A stretch of DNA of 64,000 bases, taken from contig CADAIL010000005.1 in the NCBI GenBank assembly GCA_902788035.1, positions 1-64,000 on the forward strand. The letters run 5' to 3'. The translations under genes and the position numbers were made by a program. The notes under the pieces were generated by a model. That model had not been told where the DNA came from and ran no database searches. It worked only from the letters and a program-made list of their open reading frames with translations. Positions within the stretch are counted from its first letter, which is position 1, and each line of letters begins with the position of its first letter. This DNA is from an uncultured Lachnospiraceae bacterium. GTDB lineage: Bacteria; Bacillota; Clostridia; Lachnospirales; Lachnospiraceae. Of this stretch, positions 15,036-24,087 are shown piece after piece.

Positions 15036-16374
15036 ATTCCTTGAATTTATCTCCTCGCACCTCGTAGTTAGGGAACTCTCCCCAGGAAGCACATGCCGGG
15101 GACAGGAGGACCGCGTCGCCGGGCTCTGCGTGATCCCTGCAGAAATCCATGGCTTCGTTCATGTCCTCAAGGAGCACGATCTTCTCCTCCGGGAAACCGA
15201 CCGAGACGGCAGCATCCCGAATATCGAATTTTGTCTTTCCCTCGAGGACGAACCATTTGACCTTTCCTTCAAACGACCGGATCCACTCTCTGTAATCCGA
15301 CCCCTTGTCGTAGCCGCCCGCGATCAGCAGCGTGGGCCGGTTCATTGCCTGAATGCCCTTAATGGCTGCATCCGGATTCGTACCCTTGGAATCGTTATAC
15401 CATCTGACACCGTTCTTTTCACCTGAGAATTCAATGCGGTGAGCGACGGGATTAAAGTTCTCACAGGTCTTCCTTATGCTCTCCATGGGAACGCCGTAGG
15501 TGAGTGCCATAGCGGCTGCCGCCATGACATTTTCATAATTATGGACACCGAGGAGATTCAGATCCGTAACGTCAAGGAGGACAGACTCCGTGCCCCCGCG
15601 GGTGACCACGATATTATTGTCCTCAAGATAGATGCCGTTCTCAATTCTTCTCGCTGAGGAGAACCAGAAGACGTCGGCAGGACATGCATTTGCAAATGCG
15701 CGAAGCTCCTCGTCCTCATAATTGAGCACGCAGACATCCTCTTTCGTCTGGTTCTTCGTGATGAGCTCCTTGCACCGGATATACTCCTCCATAGTGTGAT
15801 GTCTGTTGAGGTGATCCGGTGTGATATTCAGTATCGCCGAGACAGTCGGATGGAACTCACATGTCGTCTCGAGCTGGAAGCTGGAAAGCTCGGCTACGAT
15901 CACCGATTCCTCAGCGGTCGCAAGAGCCGCGTCCGTGTACGCGTTCCCGATATTACCGACCACGAAGGTGTGATAACCCGCCTTCTCCATGATCTCGCCG
16001 AGCAGAGAAGTCGTCGTTGTCTTTCCGTTCGTGCCGGTGATACCGAGCACATGGCCTTTGGACGTCTGCCAGGCAAGCTCCACCTCGCCCCAGATCGGTA
16101 TTCCCGCATCCCTTAAGGCATTCACGGGTCCTATATCCGTGGGAACACCGGGGCTTAAGACTGCAAGATCCAGAGAAGATATCACTTCATCCGGAATCAT
16201 CCCGAAACATACTGATGTATTCGGAATGTCTCTGAGAAGTTCTTTAAGTTCCTCCTCGCTCTTCTTTTCATCAAATACTACTGCGTGGGCGCCGACCTTC
16301 GAGAGCAGGGCTGCTGCGCCGATACCGCTTTTTCCCGCTCCGTATACCAATACTTTTTTATCTCTCAGTTCCAT
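15016..16374 (-). CDS. murD: UDP-N-acetylmuramoylalanine--D-glutamate ligase
   Basis: A 452-residue cytoplasmic ATP-dependent ligase adding D-glutamate to UDP-MurNAc-L-Ala. It has a Rossmann-like N-terminus (VLVYGAGKSGIGAA), the Mur ligase P-loop GITGTNGKTTT (111-121), the ILNITPDHLNRH motif, and the NDSKGTNPDA motif with the conserved Mur-ligase signature. It follows mraY by 15 bp and overlaps ftsQ. ftsW and murG, which normally sit between murD and ftsQ, are missing. Confidence 0.97.
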   Translation of the reverse strand: MELRDKKVLVYGAGKSGIGAAALLSKVGAHAVVFDEKKSEEELKELLRDIPNTSVCFGMIPDEVISSLDLAVLSPGVPTDIGPVNALRDAGIPIWGEVELAWQTSKGHVLGITGTNGKTTTTSLLGEIMEKAGYHTFVVGNIGNAYTDAALATAEESVIVAELSSFQLETTCEFHPTVSAILNITPDHLNRHHTMEEYIRCKELITKNQTKEDVCVLNYEDEELRAFANACPADVFWFSSARRIENGIYLEDNNIVVTRGGTESVLLDVTDLNLLGVHNYENVMAAAAMALTYGVPMESIRKTCENFNPVAHRIEFSGEKNGVRWYNDSKGTNPDAAIKGIQAMNRPTLLIAGGYDKGSDYREWIRSFEGKVKWFVLEGKTKFDIRDAAVSVGFPEEKIVLLEDMNEAMDFCRDHAEPGDAVLLSPACASWGEFPNYEVRGDKFKEYVREKA

Positions 16375-16389
16375 ATATGCCTTCCCAAA

Positions 16390-17349
16390 TTAAAGTGCTA
16401 TAAATCCGACAATACTAAGAAGAGCAGTCACGATGGTAAATACGGCGACCACCCTCGTCTCGGACCATCCCGATTTTTCAAAGTGATGATGAATCGGGGC
16501 CATCTTAAAAATACGTTTTCCGTGGGTCGCCTTGAAGTAGCCGACCTGTAGAATGACCGACAGGACCTCAACAAAATAGATGAGACCTACGATCAGAATG
16601 TACAGAGGCATCTGCATGGCATAAGCCATACTGATTACAAAACCGCCGAGAGCGAGAGAACCTGTATCTCCCATAAACACCTTCGCCGGATATGCGTTGT
16701 AGACCAGGAACCCGAGCAGTCCGCCAAGCACAGCCGAGCCGATCGGAGCTACGCCGGCCCTAAGAAGCAGTGACGCAATTGTAAAAAATACCGCGACGAC
16801 CGCTGTGACAGAACTCGCGAGTCCGTCGACGCCGTCTGTAAAATTGACCCCGTTGACGGTGCCGCCGATCGCGAACACGACCAGCGGATACTGCAGCCAG
16901 CCGATATCGATGATCATTCCGCCGGTGAACGGGATGCGCAGACCCATGGGCACCTTCGCAAAAGCCTTCAAATAGATAACATATACAACGATCACCACAA
17001 TCTCCAGAAGAAGCTTCTGCCACGCGATGAGTCCGTCCGAATCATGTTTTACGACCTTCAGATAATCATCGAGAAAACCGATCAGTCCATACGCGAGCGT
17101 GAGGAAAAGGACAGGACCGATATTCGGAGATTTCCAGATAAAAATAAGAGACGTCGTCGTAATCGAGACCAGGAACATAATGCCACCCATGGTAGGTGTA
17201 CCTGCCTTGGCCAGATGCGATTCCACTCCCAGAGCTCTCTCCGTATTGGAGAGCTTCAGCCTCTGCAGGAAGGGAATCAGGAACGGGCCGATTGCCGCAG
17301 CGATCGCGAACGAAATCAGCGCCGGAATTAATGCTGTTATTTCAACCAT
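16390..17349 (-). CDS. mraY: Phospho-N-acetylmuramoyl-pentapeptide transferase
   Basis: A 319-residue polytopic membrane enzyme that moves phospho-MurNAc-pentapeptide to undecaprenyl phosphate, making lipid I. Conserved cytoplasmic-loop motifs are GIMFL near the N-terminus, FLDDYLKV (Asp-Asp pair), NFTDGVDGLA, and MGDTGSLALGG, then the His cluster APIHHHFEKSGW. About ten membrane segments are visible. It lies between the PBP gene and murD; murF, often just upstream, is absent. Confidence 0.97.
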   Translation of the reverse strand: MVEITALIPALISFAIAAAIGPFLIPFLQRLKLSNTERALGVESHLAKAGTPTMGGIMFLVSITTTSLIFIWKSPNIGPVLFLTLAYGLIGFLDDYLKVVKHDSDGLIAWQKLLLEIVVIVVYVIYLKAFAKVPMGLRIPFTGGMIIDIGWLQYPLVVFAIGGTVNGVNFTDGVDGLASSVTAVVAVFFTIASLLLRAGVAPIGSAVLGGLLGFLVYNAYPAKVFMGDTGSLALGGFVISMAYAMQMPLYILIVGLIYFVEVLSVILQVGYFKATHGKRIFKMAPIHHHFEKSGWSETRVVAVFTIVTALLSIVGFIAL

Positions 17350-17373
17350 TTTTTCTACCCCATCATATTTGCG

Positions 17374-19458
17374 TCAGTCGGCGAAGCCGGCCTCTTCATT
17401 GGTTATGCCGTCATCAAGGTAAGTGTTTCCTCCCCGGGTATTCGCTTCGTCCTCGGAGCCCATGACTTCCGGGACATTGGTATCCGCCACCGTATCAGCC
17501 TCCACTTCCGTGGACATGCTGTTCTCGAGTGTGGAATTCAGGATCTCATTGGCGGGAAGAAGCTCTTCATCCGGATAAATACTCATATACGGAAGAATCT
17601 CTGTCAGAAGGTCCTTCGCGATCCACTGCGCATACCGGTTGTCGGCCTGCTGGGACGCGTTCGGCTCGTCAACAACGACATAGAGCACGATCTCCGGATT
17701 CTCATACGGTGCAAATCCGATAAAGGAGACCAGATATTTTCCGTCCGCCCTCGGTATTTTCTGAGCCGTTCCGGTCTTGCCTCCCATGGAGTAACCGTTT
17801 ACTTTGGAATATCCGCAGCCGCCCTCGTCGACGGCAAGTTTCATATAGGACTTTATCTTAGCGGCATTGTCCGAGGCAATGGTCTGGGCCTTAAGAATGC
17901 CGTTATTGACTTTTTTCGTACTGCCGGCCGGGCTGACGATCCGACTGACAACATGAGGCTGGTAATAGAAGCCTCCGTTGACGATCGATGAGATCGCGGC
18001 TGCCTCCTGGATCATTGTACACTCAAAGCCCTGTCCGAAAGAGTTCGTGGCAAGATCGACAGACCCCATCGTGTCCTGCGTATAAAGTATGCCGCCCGCC
18101 TCGCCGGACAGATCAATGCCGGTCCTCGAACCGAAATTGAATATTCTCTGATACTTGCAGAATTCACTTACGCCCATAGACGATGATATCTGCATAATTG
18201 CGTCATTGCAGGAGTTCGCGATGACCTGGGCCACGGTCTCCTCACCGTGCCCTGCTTCCTCTGCGCACTTGATGCGGGTACCGGAAACGACCTCACTGCC
18301 GTCGCAGACGAACATTTCGTTTCCTGAGAGGGTCCCATCCTCCAGTGCAGCGCTCATAGTTATTGGCTTAAATACGGAGCCGGGTTCATAGGTATCCGAA
18401 ATACAGAAGTTTCTCCAGATCTGCTGAAGATTCGTCAGCCTTTGATCATCGCTCATGGCGTCGATCGCGTCCTGCGTGAAGAACGGAGACAGATCCCGCG
18501 GATTATTCAGGTTATAGGGATCGCTGCTCGCCATGGCAAGAACAGATCCGTCATTGGGGTTCATCGCTACGATACCGATATTTTCAGCGCCCTTCGTGGA
18601 GCTGTAGGGTCCGCCGCGGTAAATCTCGTTGAACTTAACTATCTCATCCTCGACCATTTTCTGTATGTTGGCATCCAGCGTCGTGATGACTGTATCGCCG
18701 TCGACCGGGTTTATGACAGTCTGTGAGAGCTCATCGGCATTCTCATCTCCCCAGTAGCCGAATCTTCGTCCGTCGACGCCGTTCAGCGTACTGTTATAAT
18801 AGCCTTCAATCCCCCAGTCGGCAGTCTCACCGTCATATGTAAATCCGATGACGTCGCATGCCAGCGAATTCATCGGGTATCTGCGGACATATTCCTCCTC
18901 GAACCAGACACCGTGGATCTGCTTTCTCTGCTTCTGTTCGTCTTCAGACAGCGTTTCATTGGCACCGCTCTTATAATCATAGAAGGCCTGCCGCTCTTCT
19001 ATACTGATGTTCTTCTTCACGACCTGGTACTGGGAATTTCTGGTCTTTTCATCGGTAAGCTTTTTCGTGATCTCAGCCGCGTCCAGTTCGAGGGACCTGG
19101 CCAGCGCGTCTATCGTCGGACCGACGAAATCATTGTCGGAATTAACGACCTTGCAGTCGAGAATCACATTGTATGTCTTTTCCGAAGAGGCCAGGACCGT
19201 CCCGTTCCTGTCGAGAATATCCCCTCTCTTATATGCCAGGACTTCCGATGAATATCCTGACTGCGACTGGGAAAGCACCTGCTTTGTATATCTGTCGCCG
19301 CTCATGGCGTTTATGTACGAAATTCTTATAAGCAGACATAGCAAAACCAGCACGACCGCCACGAACAGCCCTGCCAGTTTCCGCCTCAGCTTTGCGCCCT
19401 GTTTTCTGTATTTTACATTACCCGCCTTTTTTCTGCGCAGGTTCTTCTTTTCACTCAA
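17374..19458 (-). CDS. Class B penicillin-binding protein (FtsI/SpoVD type)
   Basis: A 694-residue membrane-anchored transpeptidase that crosslinks septal peptidoglycan. It has a basic N-terminus, one membrane helix (about 25-48), the PBP dimerisation domain, and the catalytic triad motifs: SVFK within YEPGSVFKPITM, SCN in ANSCNDA, and KTGTAQ. No PASTA domain follows the transpeptidase; instead there is an acidic, disordered tail of about 60 residues ending at residue 694. It follows ftsL by only 2 bp, so it is most likely the division PBP (FtsI/Pbp2B) rather than a spore-specific SpoVD. Confidence 0.93.
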   Translation of the reverse strand: MSEKKNLRRKKAGNVKYRKQGAKLRRKLAGLFVAVVLVLLCLLIRISYINAMSGDRYTKQVLSQSQSGYSSEVLAYKRGDILDRNGTVLASSEKTYNVILDCKVVNSDNDFVGPTIDALARSLELDAAEITKKLTDEKTRNSQYQVVKKNISIEERQAFYDYKSGANETLSEDEQKQRKQIHGVWFEEEYVRRYPMNSLACDVIGFTYDGETADWGIEGYYNSTLNGVDGRRFGYWGDENADELSQTVINPVDGDTVITTLDANIQKMVEDEIVKFNEIYRGGPYSSTKGAENIGIVAMNPNDGSVLAMASSDPYNLNNPRDLSPFFTQDAIDAMSDDQRLTNLQQIWRNFCISDTYEPGSVFKPITMSAALEDGTLSGNEMFVCDGSEVVSGTRIKCAEEAGHGEETVAQVIANSCNDAIMQISSSMGVSEFCKYQRIFNFGSRTGIDLSGEAGGILYTQDTMGSVDLATNSFGQGFECTMIQEAAAISSIVNGGFYYQPHVVSRIVSPAGSTKKVNNGILKAQTIASDNAAKIKSYMKLAVDEGGCGYSKVNGYSMGGKTGTAQKIPRADGKYLVSFIGFAPYENPEIVLYVVVDEPNASQQADNRYAQWIAKDLLTEILPYMSIYPDEELLPANEILNSTLENSMSTEVEADTVADTNVPEVMGSEDEANTRGGNTYLDDGITNEEAGFAD

Positions 19459-19460
19459 AA

Positions 19461-19928
19461 TCAGCCATTATCCTTATCCGGCACGTCAGTATACTGATAA
19501 ACGTACCCGTCACTTGCGCTATTATAACATATAATTTGGTCTTTATCCGCATACTTCATATTTAATTTATTTATAGCGACATCACGTATATAGTCCCAGT
19601 CGACATTATTTGTGATATTTTGATAACGAGCTTCATTATCCCGCCGCATTTCTGTCAGTTCTGTCTGCAGCCGCGCGTTCTGTCTCTTCAGCGATGTGAC
19701 GTTTTCCTTAAGCTGCAGAAAATATACGCACATATAAACCGTCGCAATGCACATAACCGCAAGGAAAATGACATAGACGGCGTTAAGTGTGCTCCGCGCT
19801 CTCTTTCTGGTACGTCTTCCCGCACGCGAGCGCGCAGCCGTCCTCTCGTCCAAAAGATATCCAAACGAATTACGGCCGCTTTTGGCGGCCTTCATCTGTT
19901 GTTTCCGGGCAGTTGATCTCGTTTTCAT
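19461..19928 (-). CDS. ftsL: FtsL-like cell division protein
   Basis: A 155-residue bitopic protein. A long basic cytoplasmic part (about 50 residues) precedes one membrane helix (NAVYVIFLAVMCIATVYMCV) and a coiled coil (LQLKENVTSLKRQNARLQTE), then a short extracellular tail rich in Tyr and Asp. FtsL is poorly conserved, so the call rests on this architecture and on its place between rsmH and the PBP gene. The start at 19928 has AAAGGTG upstream. Confidence 0.83.
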   Translation of the reverse strand: MKTRSTARKQQMKAAKSGRNSFGYLLDERTAARSRAGRRTRKRARSTLNAVYVIFLAVMCIATVYMCVYFLQLKENVTSLKRQNARLQTELTEMRRDNEARYQNITNNVDWDYIRDVAINKLNMKYADKDQIICYNSASDGYVYQYTDVPDKDNG

Positions 19929-19932
19929 AGAG

Positions 19933-20871
19933 TCACACCTTTCTCTCAAAGACGCGCAGTTTAGCGCTCTTCGCCCTGGAATTTATCTCCATTTCCTCCT
20001 CAGAAGGAAGGATCGGTTTTCTTGTTATTACCCTGCCTTTCGACTTGTTTCCGCATACGCAGACCGGGAAATCGGGCGGACAGGTACATGGATTCTCATT
20101 CCTCCGGAACACATTTTTCACGATCCGGTCCTCGAGGGAATGAAACGTGATCACACAGATCCTGCCGCCGTCATTCAGAAGGTCGATCATGGCGTCAAGA
20201 CTCTCGGACAGCGCTGTGAGTTCCCCGTTGAGCTCGATTCGCAGCGCCTGGAAAGTCCTCTTCGCGGGATGTCCTCCTGTTTTCTGGAACTTCATCGGGA
20301 TCGAAGCTTTTATGATCGAGACGAGCTCCCCAGTTGTCTCGATTTTGTCTCGGCTCCGTGCTTCCACGATGTTCTTTGCGATATTCGATGCAAAACGCTC
20401 TTCCCCATAGTCTCTTATTATGCGCGCAAGTTCACGCTCGGATGCGCCGTTCACGATATCCGCCGCAGTCCTTGGCTCCCTTCTGTCCATGCGCATGTCG
20501 AGCGGCGCGTCTGCCATATAGGAAAAACCGCGTTCCGCAGTATCCAGCTGATGAGAGGATACCCCAAGATCAAGAAGTATACCGTCACAAGTTTCAAAGC
20601 CCTGTTTTCTCAGTATTTCCGGCATCTCGCTGTAGTTGCCGCGCACGATCCTGACTTTATCCCCGTACGGGGCAAGCTTTTTCGAGGCAGCCTCTATGGC
20701 CGCGTCATCCCGGTCAATACCGATCAGGGTGCCGGTGTCAGAAAGTCTCTCACAGATCTCCTTCGAATGGCCCGCTCCGCCTAGCGTTCCGTCAACATAA
20801 ACGCCGTTCTCGCGGATATAAAGATTGTCCACCGCTTCATCAAGCAGCACCGATAAGTGTCTGAATTCCAT
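19933..20871 (-). CDS. rsmH: 16S rRNA (cytosine1402-N4)-methyltransferase
   Basis: A 312-residue SAM-dependent enzyme that methylates C1402 of 16S rRNA in the decoding centre. [13 protein letters not shown] at the N-terminus, GGAGHSKEI (SAM loop), [15 protein letters not shown] and [11 protein letters not shown] are all family signatures. The start at 20871 is fixed by GGAGGACGAA; longer in-frame starts lack a site. It follows mraZ after 118 bp and precedes ftsL by 4 bp, the usual dcw order. Confidence 0.97.
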   Translation of the reverse strand: MEFRHLSVLLDEAVDNLYIRENGVYVDGTLGGAGHSKEICERLSDTGTLIGIDRDDAAIEAASKKLAPYGDKVRIVRGNYSEMPEILRKQGFETCDGILLDLGVSSHQLDTAERGFSYMADAPLDMRMDRREPRTAADIVNGASERELARIIRDYGEERFASNIAKNIVEARSRDKIETTGELVSIIKASIPMKFQKTGGHPAKRTFQALRIELNGELTALSESLDAMIDLLNDGGRICVITFHSLEDRIVKNVFRRNENPCTCPPDFPVCVCGNKSKGRVITRKPILPSEEEMEINSRAKSAKLRVFERKV

Positions 20872-20989
20872 TTCGTCCTCCATGTAAACAGTCTGATTCC
20901 CGCGTACTGTGCCGCAGCGCATTTCCCTTCCTGCGCCGCAGCCGGCCGCCCGTTCTCTCCCCACGGGTTCCATAAGCTTCCGCAGATGA

Positions 20990-21424
20990 TCAGAATGTGA
21001 TGCCAAGCTCTGTCGCCATAGCTGCCATCTCCTCCGGAGAACCAAATGCGCTCATCTGCTGCCACTCAGCCGCATCCCAGATTTCGAAATAATCATCAGA
21101 GCCCACTATCACAACATCCTTTTTGAGGTTAGCTTTCTCCCTCTGCTCCTGACCGATCAGTATCCTTCCCTGCTGGTCAAGTGCCACTTCCCTCGTATTG
21201 GACAGAATATAGCGCTTAATGAACATTCCTTTTTTATCGGTGCTGCTGATGCCTGATAAGGATCTGGTGTGTTCACGGTAAGCAGATTCCGGATAGACCG
21301 ACAGGCAGTTGGAAAATGCCGTGACAATGCACAGAGTTTCCCCATGAATCTCATCCCTGTACTTGGATGGGATCATCATCCTCCCTTTCGCGTCTATTGT
21401 GTGCTTATACTCACCGTCGAACAA
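20990..21424 (-). CDS. mraZ: Transcriptional regulator MraZ
   Basis: A 144-residue AbrB-fold DNA-binding protein that represses the division/cell-wall operon it heads. Two repeats of the family motif are visible: [16 protein letters not shown] (about 12-27) and [16 protein letters not shown] (about 91-106). The first gene of the cluster, it has a good promoter and GTGG boxes immediately upstream (21463-21518), which fit autoregulation. Confidence 0.95.
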   Translation of the reverse strand: MFDGEYKHTIDAKGRMMIPSKYRDEIHGETLCIVTAFSNCLSVYPESAYREHTRSLSGISSTDKKGMFIKRYILSNTREVALDQQGRILIGQEQREKANLKKDVVIVGSDDYFEIWDAAEWQQMSAFGSPEEMAAMATELGITF

Positions 21425-21462
21425 TCCTAATCTCCCATTTTGTGGGAATTCCTTGTGTTAAT

Positions 21463-21518
21463 CTCCCACTTTCTACCACCTTGACTCCAATTTTACAGCA
21501 CAATGACTGAAAAATCAA
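21463..21518 (-). promoter_or_regulatory. mraZ promoter and MraZ-type operator boxes
   Basis: On the minus strand TTGATT (21513-21518) and TAAAAT (21490-21495) are 17 nt apart. Just downstream come GTGGTAGAAA and GTGGGAGATT in tandem at a 10-nt spacing (21461-21480), matching the GTGGG-type boxes MraZ is known to bind. A further ATGGGAGATT lies about 31 nt on, overlapping the leader. Repression by blocking the start region is inferred. Confidence 0.75.
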
Positions 21519-21530
21519 CCACCGAACAGC

Positions 21531-21559
21531 AAAAGAAAAAGCGGGATGTGTCCTCCCGC
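21531..21559 (-). terminator. Terminator 1 upstream of mraZ
   Basis: On the minus strand GCGGGA and TCCCGC form a stem followed by TTTTTCTTTT. With the second hairpin at 21576-21618 it insulates the mraZ promoter from lgt transcription. Confidence 0.8.
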
Positions 21560-21575
21560 CTAAATGTTGTGGAAA

Positions 21576-21618
21576 TAAAAAGACCCGGTGCAAAATCTTG
21601 TGATTTCACACCGGGCTA
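21576..21618 (-). terminator. Terminator 2 downstream of lgt
   Basis: On the minus strand CCCGGTGTGAAATC and GATTTTGCACCGGG pair around a short loop, with TCTTTTTATT following. It acts first on transcripts coming from lgt through the MITE-like element. Confidence 0.85.
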
Positions 21619-21684
21619 TTCCCAAATCCGTATTGAATTCGTAAATTCCAATTCACCGAAGTACCATTTTGCCCCACTTAAACT

Positions 21685-21891
21685 GTCACACCGTTCCCAG
21701 CTTTTAATCTGGCTGCCCGGAGATCAAGAACCGTCGCAAACATCATCTTCATCGAAAAGCGTAAGTCCTTTCCTCCGAGCTTAAAACGCTCACGCGTTTT
21801 GATCTCTCGGTCGGACTTACAATGCTTTTCTCACGAAGAAGGATGTTTTGCTCCGGAACCAAAGCTCAAGAACGCCCGTCTGAACTGTTAC
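21685..21891. mobile_element. MITE-like palindromic element, copy 3, ending in the lgt stop codon
   Basis: The right end, read on the minus strand, starts GTAACAGTTCAGACGGGCG and matches the termini of copies 1 and 2. The inner arms CATCATCTTCATCGAAAAGC and TGCTTTTCTCACGAAGAAGG pair, and the inner motif GATCTCTCGGT (21801-21811) is the complement of ACCGAGAGATC. The left end is degenerate, so 21685 is approximate. The TAA of the terminal GTAAC is the lgt stop codon. No target duplication is recognisable. Confidence 0.72.
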
Positions 21892-22748
21892 GCTCTCTGC
21901 GCCGCCCTGTAGCGGCCGGCGATAATCATAACCACGCATAATGTAAAGATGCAGCTCGACAAAACGACAGAGACTCCGATATCCGTGCCCGGGATCTTCA
22001 GCTGATCCGTGCGGAGCTGTTCAATGAAAAATCGCCCCACAGAGTAACCGACAAGATACCGGAGAAACAGCTCTCCGCTGAACTTCGTCTTGTTTCTTGT
22101 AAGAAATAGCATAATGAGAACGCCGATATTCCACACACTCTCATAGAGGAACGTGGGGTGCACCTGAACGAACTGTATTCCGTCAATGATTTCGGCATGC
22201 TGCCACATAGTCTCAGTGATCTCATGCTGCCTTACTGCCGAGACCGGCAGCTGCATGGCTAAGAGATTATTCGTGTAGTCGCCGAAAGCCTCTCGGTTAA
22301 AAAAATTGCCCCATCGTCCCACGATCTGTCCGATCGGAACACTCATCGCGATCGTATCCAGGATTCTCGGGAACGGTATCTTCTTTATTTTAGAGAGAAC
22401 ACCGATGGTGATAACGCCGCCAATAATTCCCCCGTAAATAGCCAGTCCGCCCTCACGGATATTCAAAATGTGGATCAGGCTGTCCTTGTAGGCGTCCCAG
22501 GAAAACGCAACATAGTAGATTCTGGCTCCGAGTACACCGAAGACCATAGTATAAACAGCTATATCGATATAGTCATCGCCCTTCTGCCCTGTCGCTTCGG
22601 CCCTGAGTGTCGCCACATAAATACCGATCAGCATGCCGATCGCAATTATGATGCCGTAGTAGGCGATCGTGAAACCTCCGATCGTGACATTCTTTCCGAC
22701 ATGTGAGAGATGAATCCCCAGATTAGGGAAGTTGATCATATAATCCAT
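21888..22748 (-). CDS. lgt: Prolipoprotein diacylglyceryl transferase
   Basis: A 286-residue polytopic membrane enzyme that attaches diacylglycerol to the lipobox cysteine of prolipoproteins, the step before LspA (42618-43085). About seven membrane segments surround the family signature GRWGNFFNREAFG, with the upstream GGLAIYGGIIGG and the later HPTFLYES. The start at 22748 has AGAAGG upstream; 22739 is possible. The final codons read ...GCG TAA, with TAA contributed by the terminal repeat of the adjacent MITE-like element, so the native C-terminus may have been trimmed. It follows ychF by 13 bp and is probably co-transcribed. Confidence 0.95.
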   Translation of the reverse strand: MDYMINFPNLGIHLSHVGKNVTIGGFTIAYYGIIIAIGMLIGIYVATLRAEATGQKGDDYIDIAVYTMVFGVLGARIYYVAFSWDAYKDSLIHILNIREGGLAIYGGIIGGVITIGVLSKIKKIPFPRILDTIAMSVPIGQIVGRWGNFFNREAFGDYTNNLLAMQLPVSAVRQHEITETMWQHAEIIDGIQFVQVHPTFLYESVWNIGVLIMLFLTRNKTKFSGELFLRYLVGYSVGRFFIEQLRTDQLKIPGTDIGVSVVLSSCIFTLCVVMIIAGRYRAAQRA

Positions 22749-22761
22749 ACTGCGCCTTCTA

Positions 22762-23865
22762 TTATACGTTGAACCTGAAGAGAATGACATCGCCGTCCCT
22801 GACGACGTACTCCTTGCCCTCGATTCTTATGAGACCCTTATCCCTGGCTGCGGCGTAGGAGCCCGCATCGAGAAGTTCCTTATAATTAATGACCTCTGCC
22901 TTGATAAAACCGCGCTCAAAATCAGAGTGGATCTTGCCCGCAGCCTTCGGCGCCTTGCATCCGATCGGGATTGTCCATGCGCGAGTCTCATCCTCGCCGG
23001 TCGTCAAATAGCTCATGAGGCCGAGCAGCTTGTACGAAGCAGCAATCAGCTTCTCAAGACCGGACTTTTCAATGCCGAGATCAGCAAGGAACTCCTGCTT
23101 CTCCTCGTCATCGAGCTCGGCAATCTCCTGCTCGATCTGAGCAGAGATAACGAATACTTCGGAGCCGCGCTCCTTAGCTATCTCTCGAACTTTCTGAACA
23201 TACGGATTGGATTCGCCGTCATCGGCGAGGTCCGCGTCGGATACATTGGCGGCATAGATGACAGGCTTGTCTGTCAGAAGATCGAGGGATGCCTTGAACT
23301 TATTCTGCTCCTCATCGCCGAAATCAACGGTGATAGCCAGTTCACCGTTCTCAAGGTGCTTCTTGAGTTCCGTGAGGACCGCAAGCTCTCGGGCTGCACT
23401 CTTGTCAGCGCCGGACTTCGCGGATCTGGATGTCTTGGCGATACGTCTTTCGAGCACTTCAATATCAGCAAATATAAGCTCCAGCTCAATCGTCTCTATA
23501 TCGCGCTTCGGGTCGACGGAACCATCCACATGAATAACATTTTCATCGTCAAAGCAGCGGACGACATGGACGATGGCGTCGCACTCGCGGATATTTGCAA
23601 GGAACTGATTGCCGAGACCCTCGCCCTTCGAAGCTCCCTTGACAAGACCTGCGATATCGACGAACTCAATTGTCGCCGGGGTGAGCTTCTTTGAGTGGGA
23701 AAACTCCGCGAGCAGTGTGAGCCGTTCATCCGGCACCGGCACGATACCGATATTGGGGTCGATCGTACAGAACGGATAGTTGGCCGATTCCGCACCGGCG
23801 CGTGTCAGAGAATTGAACAGTGTGCTCTTGCCTACGTTCGGGAGGCCGACGATACCTAATTTCAT
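22762..23865 (-). CDS. ychF: Redox-regulated ATPase YchF (OLA1 family)
   Basis: A 367-residue Obg-family P-loop protein that binds ribosomes and hydrolyses ATP rather than GTP. GLPNVGKSTLFNSLT (P-loop, 6-20), the DIAGLVKGASKGEGLGN switch and the C-terminal TGS domain (ending VVRDGDVILFRFNV) are present. Length is typical. A promoter with TTGAGA and TATAAT lies at 23993-24021. Confidence 0.96.
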   Translation of the reverse strand: MKLGIVGLPNVGKSTLFNSLTRAGAESANYPFCTIDPNIGIVPVPDERLTLLAEFSHSKKLTPATIEFVDIAGLVKGASKGEGLGNQFLANIRECDAIVHVVRCFDDENVIHVDGSVDPKRDIETIELELIFADIEVLERRIAKTSRSAKSGADKSAARELAVLTELKKHLENGELAITVDFGDEEQNKFKASLDLLTDKPVIYAANVSDADLADDGESNPYVQKVREIAKERGSEVFVISAQIEQEIAELDDEEKQEFLADLGIEKSGLEKLIAASYKLLGLMSYLTTGEDETRAWTIPIGCKAPKAAGKIHSDFERGFIKAEVINYKELLDAGSYAAARDKGLIRIEGKEYVVRDGDVILFRFNV

Positions 23866-23963
23866 TTATATCTATCTCCTTAAGTTTCTATTATTGAGCG
23901 GCTTCAGACCGCGATTTGAGGTTCTTCCCCATATCAGGACTCATTTTACACGCCACGAGGCAC

Positions 23964-24021
23964 ATAAAAAATAGAGCCCATCGCAAAAATTTATTATAGC
24001 AAACGGGCTCTGGTTTCTCAA
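23964..24021 (-). promoter_or_regulatory. Overlapping rhamnosidase terminator and ychF promoter
   Basis: On the minus strand TTGAGA (24016-24021), a 17-nt spacer and TATAAT (23993-23998) form a good promoter for ychF. The same DNA holds AGAGCCC (24005-24011) and GGGCTCT (23973-23979), which pair and are followed by ATTTTTTAT, so a transcript arriving from the rhamnosidase gene would form a terminator. A transcript started at this promoter lacks the first arm and would escape it. Confidence 0.7.
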
Positions 24022-24056
24022 TAAGCAGTACAAAAACTTTCTTCGACAAAAGGCGG

Positions 24057-24085
24057 TTGACAAATGGTTTCCAGGAGCGCATGAT
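24057..24085 (+). promoter_or_regulatory. Promoter of the orphan glycine riboswitch
   Basis: Plus-strand TTGACA (24057-24062), a 17-nt spacer and CATGAT (24080-24085, 4 of 6 matches). Initiation near 24092 would place the start at the 5' edge of the riboswitch. Confidence 0.65.
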
Positions 24086-24087
24086 AG

